Assembly (NCBI GenBank): GCA_934643825.1
Contig: CAKUCW010000007.1
Coordinates: 14,757 to 78,756, forward strand
Reading direction: 5' to 3'
From: an uncultured Clostridia bacterium
GTDB taxonomy: Bacteria > Bacillota > Clostridia > Christensenellales > Aristaeellaceae
DNA length: 64,000 nucleotides
Of this stretch, positions 24,966 to 32,853 are shown one piece after another. The position numbers were made by a program, and so were the translations under genes. Each line of letters begins with the position of its first letter. Position 1 is the stretch's first letter. The notes under the pieces are model-generated. The model searched no databases, was not told the origin of the DNA, and saw only the letters and a list, made by a program, of their open reading frames with translations.

Positions 24966-27368
24966 TTACTGCACCTCCTTAGCAGCCTGCTTGAGCGCGT
25001 CATTGATGGCGTTGCTCGTCAGCGTCACGCCGCTCTTTACGTCGATCTGCGCCGTCGCGATGTCCTGACCCACCAGCGCGTCAAAGATGCTCTGGTCGGC
25101 AATCAGGTCAGCGCCGAAGCCCGGCGTCTCATTGCTTTCCGGAACGGTCACGGACACGATCTTGCCATTGCCATCCACGACGATTTCCACCTTGATCGGG
25201 TACATACCCGTCACGTCGTAGGTGCCAACCATGAGGTCGCTGGTCGCGCTTTCCGCTTCCGCGTCCGTCGCAGCGTTTCCATAATTCGCAGCAGCCTGAG
25301 AGAGCGCATCGTTGATCGCGTTGCTCGTCAGCGTCACGCCGCTCTTCACGTCGATCTGCGCCGTCGTGATATCCTGACCCACCAGCGCATCAAAGATGCT
25401 CTGATCGGCAATCAGGTCAGCGCCGAAGCCCGGCGTTTCGTTGCTTTCCGGCACAGTCACCGATACGATCTTACCGTTTTCGTCAACCGCAATGGCGACC
25501 TTGATCGGATACATACCCGTCACGTCGTATACGGTCGCTTCAGCGGCAGACTCATCGGCAGCCTCGGGCTTGCACGCGGCAGCAGCCTGCTTGAGCGCAT
25601 CGTTGATCGCGTTGCTCGTCAGCGTCACGCCGCTCTTCACGTCGATCTGCGCCGTCGCGATGTTCTGACCCACCAACGCGCCAAAGACGCTCTGGTCAGC
25701 AATCAGGTCAGCGCCAATGCCCGCCGTCTCGTTGTTCTCCGGAACGGATACGGACACGATTTTGCCGTCCCCGTCAACCGCGATTCCAACCTTGAACGGA
25801 GCAAAGCCCGTCACATCATACATGGTCAGCTCGGTAGCAGCCGCTTCATCAGCGGTCGGCTCGGCAACCGGTTCGGCGGTCGGTTCAACGGTCGGCTCAG
25901 CGATAACGATTCCGTTCGCAGCAGCAGCCTGCTTAAGCGCATCGTTGATTGCATTGCTGGTCAGCGTCACACCGCTCTTCACGTCAACCTGAGCCGTCGC
26001 AAGCTCCTGACCCACCAGCGCAGAAAGCGCATCGTCGGTCAGCATGTCCGCACCAAGGCCCGGGGTCTCATTGTTATTCGGAGCAGAAACGGAGACGATC
26101 TTGCCATCCGCAACTTCCACATACATCGTGAACTTGTTCATGCCCTTCACGGTGTACGGATCGCCCGCGATAGCCGGAGCAGCATCTTCAGCGCCGCCAA
26201 AGTCAGCGGCAGCCTGCTTGAGCGCATCGTTGATGGCGTTGCTCGTCAGCGTCGCGCCGCTCTTCACGTCGATCTGCGCCGTCGCGATGTCCTGACCCAC
26301 CAGTGCATCAAAGATGCTCTGATCCGCGATCAGGTCAGCGCCAAAGCCCGCCGTCTCGTTGTTCTCCGGAACAGACACAGACACGATCTTGCCCTCGCCG
26401 TCCACGGCAATTTCAACCTTGAACGGAGCGAAGCCGGTCACGTCATATGCCTTTGCCTCACCCTCAGCAGCACCGCCGAAAGCAGCAGCAGCCTGAGAAA
26501 GCGCGTCGTTAATCGCGTTGCTCGTCAGCGTCACACCGCTCTTCACGTCGATCTGCGCCGTCGCGATGTCCTGACCCACCAGCGCATCAAACACACTGGT
26601 ATCCGCAATCAAGTCAGCACCGAAGCCAGCCGTTTCGCTGTTCTCCGGAACAGTTACAGACACAATCTTGCCATTGCTGTCCACGGTGATTTCAACCTTG
26701 AACGGAGCAAAGCCGGTCACGTCATAAGAAGCCGTCGTAGTCTCAACCGCAGCCTCTTCCTCCGCGTCGCCGCCGTTTACAGCCGCAGCCTCGGCAAGAA
26801 CAGCTTCCTTATCGCCCGCATGCGGCTCAATGCCAAGCGTATTCTTGGTGTAAACGAGCATCTGCTCCACCGCATTGACAAACGCGGAGGAAGAAATGGT
26901 CGCGCCCGCGATGGTATCCACATCGCTGCGCAGCGTATCCGGATCGGCAGCGATTGCGATGAACTGCTCCTTGAAAGCATCATCGCCAACGCGACTGCCC
27001 AGACCCTGCGTTTCCTGAAGGGAACCGACGTAGGTCTGCGTCACATAGCCATCAACGCTCACACCGAGGGTGATCGGAATCTCTCCGCCATAGCCCTGCG
27101 GGTTCGCCGTGAGCGCATAGCCCTTCACATTGCCGTCAGCATCCTTGCCGGCGAAAATCTCGTCCAGCACGCTGTCGTCGGCAAGACCTTCATATTCGAT
27201 CTGCTCATATTCGCAGCCGGGCAGGACCGTTTTCAGAGCCGCCATCTTAGACGCAAGCTTCTGCTTCTCGATCGGGTCCTTGGTCACTTCGTTTGTCATA
27301 GCGAGCAGCACGGAGGCAACAAACGCAAAGATGAACAAACGGAGCGCAAGCTTCACAATATCACCCAT
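24966..27368 (-). CDS. rnfG: Rnf complex subunit RnfG, expanded with six additional FMN_bind-like domains
   Basis: RnfG normally is about 200 residues: one membrane helix plus one extracytoplasmic domain with FMN bound to a Thr. Here there are 800. Residues 1-180 are a complete RnfG (helix LFIFAFVASVLLAM; GSLQETQGLGSR; attachment motif AGATISS, Thr 157). Six tandem units of about 83 residues follow (starting near 214, 307, 403, 515, 612, 716). Each has the FMN_bind pattern: YDVTG..P.KV, DG.GKIVSV, NET.G.GADL and DVKSG[V/A]TLTSNAINDAL. The candidate flavinylated threonines are 280, 373, 468, 582, 679 and 782. Linkers are Ala/Glu-rich; the one at 490-508 is an EPT repeat. The start overlaps the rnfD stop (TAATG). 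The topology places all repeats outside the membrane. No ApbE flavin transferase gene lies in the window. Confidence 0.93.
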   Translation of the reverse strand: MGDIVKLALRLFIFAFVASVLLAMTNEVTKDPIEKQKLASKMAALKTVLPGCEYEQIEYEGLADDSVLDEIFAGKDADGNVKGYALTANPQGYGGEIPITLGVSVDGYVTQTYVGSLQETQGLGSRVGDDAFKEQFIAIAADPDTLRSDVDTIAGATISSSAFVNAVEQMLVYTKNTLGIEPHAGDKEAVLAEAAAVNGGDAEEEAAVETTTASYDVTGFAPFKVEITVDSNGKIVSVTVPENSETAGFGADLIADTSVFDALVGQDIATAQIDVKSGVTLTSNAINDALSQAAAAFGGAAEGEAKAYDVTGFAPFKVEIAVDGEGKIVSVSVPENNETAGFGADLIADQSIFDALVGQDIATAQIDVKSGATLTSNAINDALKQAAADFGGAEDAAPAIAGDPYTVKGMNKFTMYVEVADGKIVSVSAPNNNETPGLGADMLTDDALSALVGQELATAQVDVKSGVTLTSNAINDALKQAAAANGIVIAEPTVEPTAEPVAEPTADEAAATELTMYDVTGFAPFKVGIAVDGDGKIVSVSVPENNETAGIGADLIADQSVFGALVGQNIATAQIDVKSGVTLTSNAINDALKQAAAACKPEAADESAAEATVYDVTGMYPIKVAIAVDENGKIVSVTVPESNETPGFGADLIADQSIFDALVGQDITTAQIDVKSGVTLTSNAINDALSQAAANYGNAATDAEAESATSDLMVGTYDVTGMYPIKVEIVVDGNGKIVSVTVPESNETPGFGADLIADQSIFDALVGQDIATAQIDVKSGVTLTSNAINDALKQAAKEVQ
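24972..26729 (-). repeat. Six tandem ~250-bp coding repeats in rnfG
   Basis: Units, in reading order: 26729-26481, 26450-26202, 26162-25911, 25826-25578, 25535-25287, 25223-24972. Units 1, 2 and 4 share the GFAPFKV and ENxETAG variants. Units 5 and 6 share GMYPIKV and ESNETPG. Unit 3 is most divergent (GMNKFTMYVEV). Long stretches encoding DVKSGVTLTSNAINDAL are nearly identical in DNA, so the array can recombine or mis-assemble. Confidence 0.9.
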
Positions 27369-28312
27369 TACTTCTTGACCTCCCCAAAGCTCTTATGACC
27401 CGTCACGCGCTCGATCAGCGGAGAGCAGACGTTCATCAGCAGGATGGCGTAAGAGCACCATTCAGCCGGAGTCTTCTTGCAGAAACGGAAGACAAACAGC
27501 AGCAGACCGCAGCCGATGCCGAATACGATCTTGCCCTTGCCCGTCGCCGGAGAAGACGAGTAATCCGTCGCCATGAAGAACGCGCCGAGAATCAGACCGC
27601 CGGACAGCACCTGATACAGCGTGGCATTCACGTCAAAGCCCGTCGCCAGCAGGTAGCAGACCGTAAACGTGCCGATAAATGCAACCGGAATATGCCAGGA
27701 AATGACCTTGCGGACAAAGAGGTAAGCCGCACCGATGAGCAACGCCAGCTTGCAGGTCTCACCGAGCGTTCCGGGAATGTTGCCCAGGAACAGCTGTGTC
27801 AGCGTATAATCGCCCGCAACCGTCGCGCCGATCGGCGTAGCGGAAGCAACAGCATCCACGCCGACGAAGCTGCCGAACGCGGGCTTGGCGAACGTGTTCA
27901 TCAGGCTCGCCCAAGACAGCGCCAGAATCGCACGGGCGGCGAGCGCCGGGTTGATGAAGTTCTGACCGATGCCGCCGAAAATCATCTTGCACAACAGGAT
28001 GGCAATCACAGAACCGATGACCGGCATCCAGTACGGCACGGTGGAAGGCAGGTTCATCGCCAGCAGCATGCCGGTAACGACCGCGCTGAAATCACCGATG
28101 GTATTGCGGGTATGAGAAGCCTTGCAGTAAAGCCACTCGCTCAAAACCGCAGCCGCGACAGACAATGCGAGGATCACCGCCGAACGATAGCCGAAAAACA
28201 GCACGCCGGCAACTGCAGCAGGCAGCAGCGCAATGCAGACATCCTGCATGATGCGTGCGGTCGTGACATTATCGCGCAGATGCGGAGAAGACGAAATCAC
28301 ATACTTGGACAT
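27368..28312 (-). CDS. rnfD: Rnf complex subunit RnfD
   Basis: A 314-residue membrane subunit with covalent FMN, homologous to NqrB; it belongs to the ion-translocating core. It has about ten helices. The N-terminal SSSPHLRDNVTTARIMQDV is typical. DAVASATPIG, the flavinylation region (Thr in S-A-T-P), lies just before the large extracytoplasmic loop, and GDFSAVVTGMLLAMNLPSTVPYWMPVIGSV marks the conserved helix pair. It follows rnfC by 21 bp and ends in a 1-bp overlap with rnfG. Confidence 0.95.
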   Translation of the reverse strand: MSKYVISSSPHLRDNVTTARIMQDVCIALLPAAVAGVLFFGYRSAVILALSVAAAVLSEWLYCKASHTRNTIGDFSAVVTGMLLAMNLPSTVPYWMPVIGSVIAILLCKMIFGGIGQNFINPALAARAILALSWASLMNTFAKPAFGSFVGVDAVASATPIGATVAGDYTLTQLFLGNIPGTLGETCKLALLIGAAYLFVRKVISWHIPVAFIGTFTVCYLLATGFDVNATLYQVLSGGLILGAFFMATDYSSSPATGKGKIVFGIGCGLLLFVFRFCKKTPAEWCSYAILLMNVCSPLIERVTGHKSFGEVKK

Positions 28313-28333
28313 TTTAACGTTCCTCCGTATACA

Positions 28334-29665
28334 TTAAGACTTTTTGGGTTTCGAGCGGGCGATCGCCTTTGCCACACGGCAGCTCTGCGTCAGCTGACGC
28401 TTTGCCGGGCAGGCATATGTGCAGCTGCCGCACTCCATGCAGTTCATGGCGCCTGCGGCAATCGCGCCGTCATAGTCACCATGGCGAACCAGCGAATCAA
28501 TCTTCGCCGGAGCGAGCTTCATCGGGCAGGCACGCATGCAGCGACCGCAGCGAATGCACGCGGATTCCTCCGCGGAAATCGCCTCTTCGCCCAGCGCAAG
28601 GAAGCCGCCGAAGTTCTTGGTGATCGGCAGATTGAGCGTCGGAACAGCATTGCCCATCATCGCGCCGCCGACAACCAGCTTGCGAACGCCGTCGGTCAGT
28701 CCGCCCACCTGATCGATCAGATCCAGCAGCGGCGTGCCGATACGCACGCGAAGGTTCATCGGATTTGCCACACGACCCGTCACCGTCACAACGCGGTCAA
28801 TCAGCGGCTGACCCTTGCGAACCGCCGCAGACAGCGCCGCGCAGGTGCCGACATTGATGACGACGCACTTCGCAGCAGACGGCAGTTTGCCGTTGGGAAC
28901 GATACGACCGGTCAGAGAATAAATGAGGGTCTTTTCAAAGCCCTGCGGATAACGCGCAGGCAGCGCCACGACCTCGATTCCCTGCTTGCCGGATGCCGCA
29001 TCGCGCATCGCCTGAACAGCGTCAGGCTTGTTGTCTTCGATGCCGACTTTGGCGCAGAAAACGCCGGTCGCCTTCATCGCCAGCATGATGCCATCCACGA
29101 TCTGCGCAGCGTTCTCCACCATGATGCGGTGGTCGCTGGTCAGATAGGGCTCGCATTCGCTGCCGTTGACGACCAGCGTATCGGGCTTATCTTCCAATTT
29201 AGAAGTGTCGAGCTTAACGGCAGTCGGGAACGCCGCGCCGCCCATGCCGACGATACCGCAGGACGCAGCGATATGCGCGATATCCTGAGCGCTGAGCGCA
29301 TCAACATTTTCACGCAGCTTAACAGATTCGTCCCAGCGATCCTCAAAGTCATTCTCGATGACGACAGCGGGAACGCTCTTACCACTGGCAATGGTGCAGG
29401 TCGTTACAGCAACGACCTTGCCGGAAACAGACGCATGCACCGGCGCAGAAATGAAGCCCTGAGCTTCGCCAATAACCTGACCCATGTTGACCGTCTGACC
29501 CACCTTGACGCAGCACACCGCAGGTGCGCCGCCGTGCTGAGCCATCGCAATCGTTACACGAGCCGGAGCGGCAGCGTTCACGATCTGCTGGGATTGGGTT
29601 GCGTTTTTACCGTTGCCAATCTCGCGGGGATGGACGCCTCCGCCAAATGTCTGGGTAGTAGCCAC
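28334..29665 (-). CDS. rnfC: Rnf complex subunit RnfC
   Basis: A cytoplasmic peripheral subunit that exchanges electrons with NAD(H). At 443 residues it shows an N-terminal GGVHPRE...K motif, the Complex I 51-kDa-like NADH/FMN-binding domain (GIVGMGGAAFPTAVKL, VNGSECEPYLTSDHR, PARYPQGFEKTLIYSLTGR) and two C-terminal ferredoxin motifs, CIRCGRCMRACP and CMECGSCTYACP. The start is GTG 29665 with GGGAGG 8-9 bp upstream; the frame runs 35 codons further, into the leader, without a site. It is the first gene of rnfCDGEAB. Confidence 0.95.
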   Translation of the reverse strand: MATTQTFGGGVHPREIGNGKNATQSQQIVNAAAPARVTIAMAQHGGAPAVCCVKVGQTVNMGQVIGEAQGFISAPVHASVSGKVVAVTTCTIASGKSVPAVVIENDFEDRWDESVKLRENVDALSAQDIAHIAASCGIVGMGGAAFPTAVKLDTSKLEDKPDTLVVNGSECEPYLTSDHRIMVENAAQIVDGIMLAMKATGVFCAKVGIEDNKPDAVQAMRDAASGKQGIEVVALPARYPQGFEKTLIYSLTGRIVPNGKLPSAAKCVVINVGTCAALSAAVRKGQPLIDRVVTVTGRVANPMNLRVRIGTPLLDLIDQVGGLTDGVRKLVVGGAMMGNAVPTLNLPITKNFGGFLALGEEAISAEESACIRCGRCMRACPMKLAPAKIDSLVRHGDYDGAIAAGAMNCMECGSCTYACPAKRQLTQSCRVAKAIARSKPKKS

Positions 29666-29756
29666 AGACAAGTTCCTCCCTTCACTTTTCAAGATGGAAA
29701 GCCCTCCGTAATATGAAAGAAGACTGCCCACATGCTTGAATGAAATGTCACGGATT

Positions 29757-29784
29757 ATTATATCATACAAAAGCTAAAAAGCAA
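29757..29784 (-). promoter_or_regulatory. Candidate promoter of the rnf operon
   Basis: TTGCTT (complement of 29779-29784), 16 bp, TATAAT (complement of 29757-29762), with a leader of about 85 nt before rnfC. The 309-bp interval from rnfC to the spoIVA stop otherwise holds the spoIVA terminator and an AT-rich stretch (29790-29905) with nothing recognised. Confidence 0.62.
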
Positions 29785-29907
29785 ACAAAGATTGAGGATT
29801 TCCATTCGTTAGTTTTTTCTCTAACTTCATTTATCTATTCTTTACGCACGTTCGAACGTTCTCTTCAATATTTTCTGTGTACGCATACATTTTTCGTCAT
29901 GCAAATT

Positions 29908-29948
29908 GCAAAAGACCGACAGTCTGCATGACAACAGACCATCGGTCT
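29908..29948 (-). terminator. Terminator after spoIVA
   Basis: AGACCGA (complement of 29942-29948) pairs with TCGGTCT (complement of 29913-29919), continued by a 5-bp GTCTG/CAGAC stem past a 2-nt mismatch, then TTTTGC. Confidence 0.8.
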
Positions 29949-29974
29949 AAAGATATTAATTTACTTATCTGTGC

Positions 29975-31453
29975 TTACAGGAGGATACACACCATCCCGC
30001 CATTTCCTTCGTTGATAATCTTTTCAAGCGTTTGCTGCACTTTCAGCTGGGTATCTTCGGGCATATGCATCAGTTTATTTGCCAATCCTTCCCTGACCAT
30101 ATCGGATAGCGGCTTGCCAAAGAGATTACTTTGCCAAAGTTTTTGCGGATCCTGTTCAAATCCGTCCATGAAATAACGAATCATTTCTTCGGACTGCTGC
30201 TCAGTTCCGACAACCGGTGATATTTCCGTCTGAATATTCACCCGAATCATGTGCAGGCTCGGTGCGCTTGCGCGGAGTCTGACGCCGAATCGGCCGCCTT
30301 TGCCGATAATCTCCGGTTCTTGAAGCGTCATTTCCTCGATTTGCGGCGAAACCAAGCCATATCCTGTCTCCCTGACGGATTGAAGTGCCTGTGCAACATG
30401 ATCATACTCTTTTTTCGCCGCAACAAGCTCTCGGAGCAATGCAAGCAGGTGCGCGTCGCTCCGAATCTCCGTTCCGCATTGTTCTGCAAGAATCTGGTTA
30501 AACAGCCCTTCTCCCAGCGTCATTTGCAGATTAGCGCTTCCGTTTCCGTGATCGACATTCTTTTCCGCAACCGTTTCCAGATAAGGATTTGATAGAAGCG
30601 CTTGTGAAAACGCATGAATTTCCCCAATCTTCAAGCACGCAGGCGTATTCTCTTCCAAACTTTCCTGCAAGCTCTTCATCAACCAGTGTTCTCCGTCGAG
30701 TGCACCCAGCCATTCGGGCGTCTGTATGCTCATCTGTACCACCGGAAATTGTCCGAGCATCTGCTCCAGCAGTCCGCGAATATCCTCTTCTTCCATTTGT
30801 TCCACATTCATCGCCACAACAGGAACGCCATAATCCGCTTCCAACGTTTTGCGCAGGCTTTGCGCCTTCGTTGACGCGGGGGTTTGCGTGTTCAAAATAA
30901 CCGCAAAGGGCTTTTCCAGCGCTTTAAGCTCCGCAATCACCCTTGCCTCCGCCGGCACATATGCTGCCCGCGGCAGGTCGGTCACGCTTCCGTCTGTCGT
31001 GACAACCAGACCAAGGGTCGAATGTTCACTGATGACCTTCTGCGTGCCAATCTCCGCCGCACGTTCAAACGGCATCTCATCGCTTGACCACGGCGTGCGC
31101 ACCATGCGCGGCGCTTCTCCGTCCTGCGTCCCCAATGCGCCCTCAACCAAATACCCCACGCTGTCGATCAGCCTGAGCCGCACCCGATGATCGGATGGCA
31201 GAGCGATCTCAACCGCTTCCGATGGAACGAATGCCGGTTTCGTCGTCATGACCATTTTCCCGGAACCGCTTTGCGGCAAGTCATCCTGCGCTCTGGCGCG
31301 GATGTGCGCGTTCTCGATCGCCGGAAGAACCATCGTTTCCATCAGCCGCTTGATGAATGTGGATTTGCCTGTCCTCACCGGACCGACAACTCCAATATAT
31401 ACGTCTCCCTGTGTTCTTTGCGCAATATCCTGATACAGATCGTATGCTTGCAT
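29975..31453 (-). CDS. spoIVA: Stage IV sporulation protein A, spore coat ATPase
   Basis: A cytoskeletal ATPase that polymerises on the outer forespore membrane and forms the basement layer of the spore coat. At 492 residues it has the same length as the Bacillus protein. The P-loop GPVRTGKST is near residue 20; DSVGYLVEGA and NTQTPAST lie in the NTPase core, and the conserved C terminus ends GMVCILL, the membrane- and SpoVM-interacting region. ATG 31453 has GGGAGGG 5 bp upstream. It sits 60 bp after htrA with no terminator seen. A sigma-E-like -10 (CATACGTT, complement of 31478-31485) lies upstream; low certainty. Confidence 0.96.
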   Translation of the reverse strand: MQAYDLYQDIAQRTQGDVYIGVVGPVRTGKSTFIKRLMETMVLPAIENAHIRARAQDDLPQSGSGKMVMTTKPAFVPSEAVEIALPSDHRVRLRLIDSVGYLVEGALGTQDGEAPRMVRTPWSSDEMPFERAAEIGTQKVISEHSTLGLVVTTDGSVTDLPRAAYVPAEARVIAELKALEKPFAVILNTQTPASTKAQSLRKTLEADYGVPVVAMNVEQMEEEDIRGLLEQMLGQFPVVQMSIQTPEWLGALDGEHWLMKSLQESLEENTPACLKIGEIHAFSQALLSNPYLETVAEKNVDHGNGSANLQMTLGEGLFNQILAEQCGTEIRSDAHLLALLRELVAAKKEYDHVAQALQSVRETGYGLVSPQIEEMTLQEPEIIGKGGRFGVRLRASAPSLHMIRVNIQTEISPVVGTEQQSEEMIRYFMDGFEQDPQKLWQSNLFGKPLSDMVREGLANKLMHMPEDTQLKVQQTLEKIINEGNGGMVCILL

Positions 31454-31477
31454 AACATCCCTCCCTGCCGTCATGCC

Positions 31478-31506
31478 AACGTATGCGCAGAGAAACAACG
31501 TTATAC
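31478..31506 (-). promoter_or_regulatory. Possible sigma-E promoter of spoIVA
   Basis: The minus strand has GTATAA (complement of 31501-31506) and, 15 bp on, CATACGTT (complement of 31478-31485), similar to the sigma-E -10 CATACANT. The expected mother-cell expression of spoIVA is the main support; the -35 is weak. Confidence 0.3.
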
Positions 31507-31513
31507 CGCATTC

Positions 31514-32665
31514 TCATGTTCTTTCCCGCGGTAATTCAAGCGTAATGGGGATTTCCAGGATTTCACCGGCAGGCACGCTGTCCTGCACGGTTAGGTTTTC
31601 AATGCCGGGAATCCTGCATACCGTCAGCGTGATGATGTCACCTTCGGCATGCGCAGCAATTCGATTGATCAAATCGGTATGCAGCATAATCCGCTCTCCA
31701 TCCATTTTCAGTATGATATCATTCTGTTGCATTCCGCCTTTTTGAGCAGGACTATCCTGCGACACCGACGTGACCAATACGCCCGCAGGAATCAAACCGT
31801 CGGTCGGTTCTTCACTTCCGCGGAGCGTAACCACAGAGATTCCCAGTTTAGGGCGCGTCACCTTTCCGAATTGGATCAGACTTTCAACAATCGGTTTAAC
31901 AACATCGACCGGTATCGCCATCGCAATGCCTTCAATGCTGGCTGCATCCCGTATTCCGTTTGAACTGTACTTCAGCGAAGGGATGCCAATCAGCTCTCCT
32001 TTGGTGTTAAACAGTCCGCCACCGCTGTTGCCCGAATTGATTGCCGCGTCCGTCTGCATCATTTTGACAATGGATGTTCCATCCAGCTCTCGATTCAGCG
32101 CTGAAACAACACCGATTGTCACGGTATCCGCAAATTGCTTTCCCAGCGGATTACCGATGACAATTGCCCAGTCTCCAACCCGCACCTGCGATATGTCGCC
32201 CATCTTAACAGCCGGGAGACTGACATCCTCCGTCACTCTCAAAACCGCTAAATCCGTCAGCTCGTCATAGCCAACGATTTCCGCCTGCAAATACTGCCCA
32301 TTACTGAGCACCTGAACATCGCTTGCCCCCTCAATGACATGATAATTCGTTACAACATGCCCTTGCGTGGTAATCATGACGCCCGAACCTGTCGCCTGCT
32401 CGACAACATCCGTTTGACCGCTGATAATGCTGTATGTCCTCGCACGATTGCTGACCCCGACAACGCATGGCATCACCACATCGACAACATCGGCAAAAGG
32501 ACTTTGTATTCCTTCCAAAGTCTTCACATATTCGCCCTGCGCATAGACACTTTCGGCTCGTGCTTCGCCATTTCCCTCTTCCCGAACCATCATGGCTATT
32601 TCTGCCGCCAGCACAATCCCCAATGCCGCCAGCGCACTTTTCCGAATCCACTCTTTCTTTTTCAT
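31514..32665 (-). CDS. HtrA/DegP-type serine protease with PDZ domain
   Basis: A membrane-anchored quality-control protease. It is 383 residues long with an N-terminal anchor (SALAALGIVLAAEIAMMV), a trypsin-like domain with the triad His 109 (VTNYHVIEG), Asp 138 (DLAVLRV) and Ser 214 (NSGNSGGGL), and a C-terminal PDZ domain (about 275-365, GVLVTSVSQDSPAQKGGMQQNDIILKMDGE). GATGAGGTG stands before the ATG. It lies between the mutS2 terminator and spoIVA. Co-transcription with spoIVA is possible and might link it to sporulation, but that is not shown. Confidence 0.9.
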   Translation of the reverse strand: MKKKEWIRKSALAALGIVLAAEIAMMVREEGNGEARAESVYAQGEYVKTLEGIQSPFADVVDVVMPCVVGVSNRARTYSIISGQTDVVEQATGSGVMITTQGHVVTNYHVIEGASDVQVLSNGQYLQAEIVGYDELTDLAVLRVTEDVSLPAVKMGDISQVRVGDWAIVIGNPLGKQFADTVTIGVVSALNRELDGTSIVKMMQTDAAINSGNSGGGLFNTKGELIGIPSLKYSSNGIRDAASIEGIAMAIPVDVVKPIVESLIQFGKVTRPKLGISVVTLRGSEEPTDGLIPAGVLVTSVSQDSPAQKGGMQQNDIILKMDGERIMLHTDLINRIAAHAEGDIITLTVCRIPGIENLTVQDSVPAGEILEIPITLELPRERT

Positions 32666-32764
32666 CCGCTCACCTCATCCACATTCTGTCCGGAATGTGC
32701 GCTGATTATGAAGCGGTTATCCATCTATCTTAAAAAGAGAGAGTCTTGATCCGTCTGAATGTCC

Positions 32765-32822
32765 ATCAAAGCTGCGAAGCATCGAATCTTTGCAGACGCT
32801 GCTTTTCAACTCATATGCAAAA
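32765..32822. repeat. Degenerate intergenic repeat, copy C
   Basis: GCGAAGCATCGAATCTTTGCAGACGC...CATATGCAAAA on the plus strand shares a 16-of-17 block (GAATCTTTGCA-C/G-ACGC) with copy A and ends, like A and B, against a terminator stem, here that of mutS2. Confidence 0.45.
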
Positions 32823-32848
32823 GGCATCCTGCGTTTTCGCAAGATGCC
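32819..32848 (-). terminator. Terminator after mutS2
   Basis: On the minus strand GGCATCTTGCG-AAAA-CGCAGGATGCC (one U-G pair) is followed by TTTTGC, 6 bp after the mutS2 stop. Confidence 0.85.
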
Positions 32849-32853
32849 CTGTT

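Noticed and set aside
24972..26729. Regular repeats considered as a CRISPR array or minisatellite
   Set aside because: Units are about 250-330 bp, in frame, and encode FMN_bind-like domains; no short palindromic repeat with unique spacers.
23649..27398. Plus-strand open frame of 1249 codons opposite rnfB-rnfG
   Set aside because: It is the antisense of the rnf operon. Its Arg/His/Asp-rich repeats mirror the rnfG repeats, it has no ribosome site or recognisable domain, and the minus-strand genes are certain.
27395..29716. Plus-strand open frame of 773 codons opposite rnfD-rnfC
   Set aside because: Antisense shadow with no motif or ribosome site.
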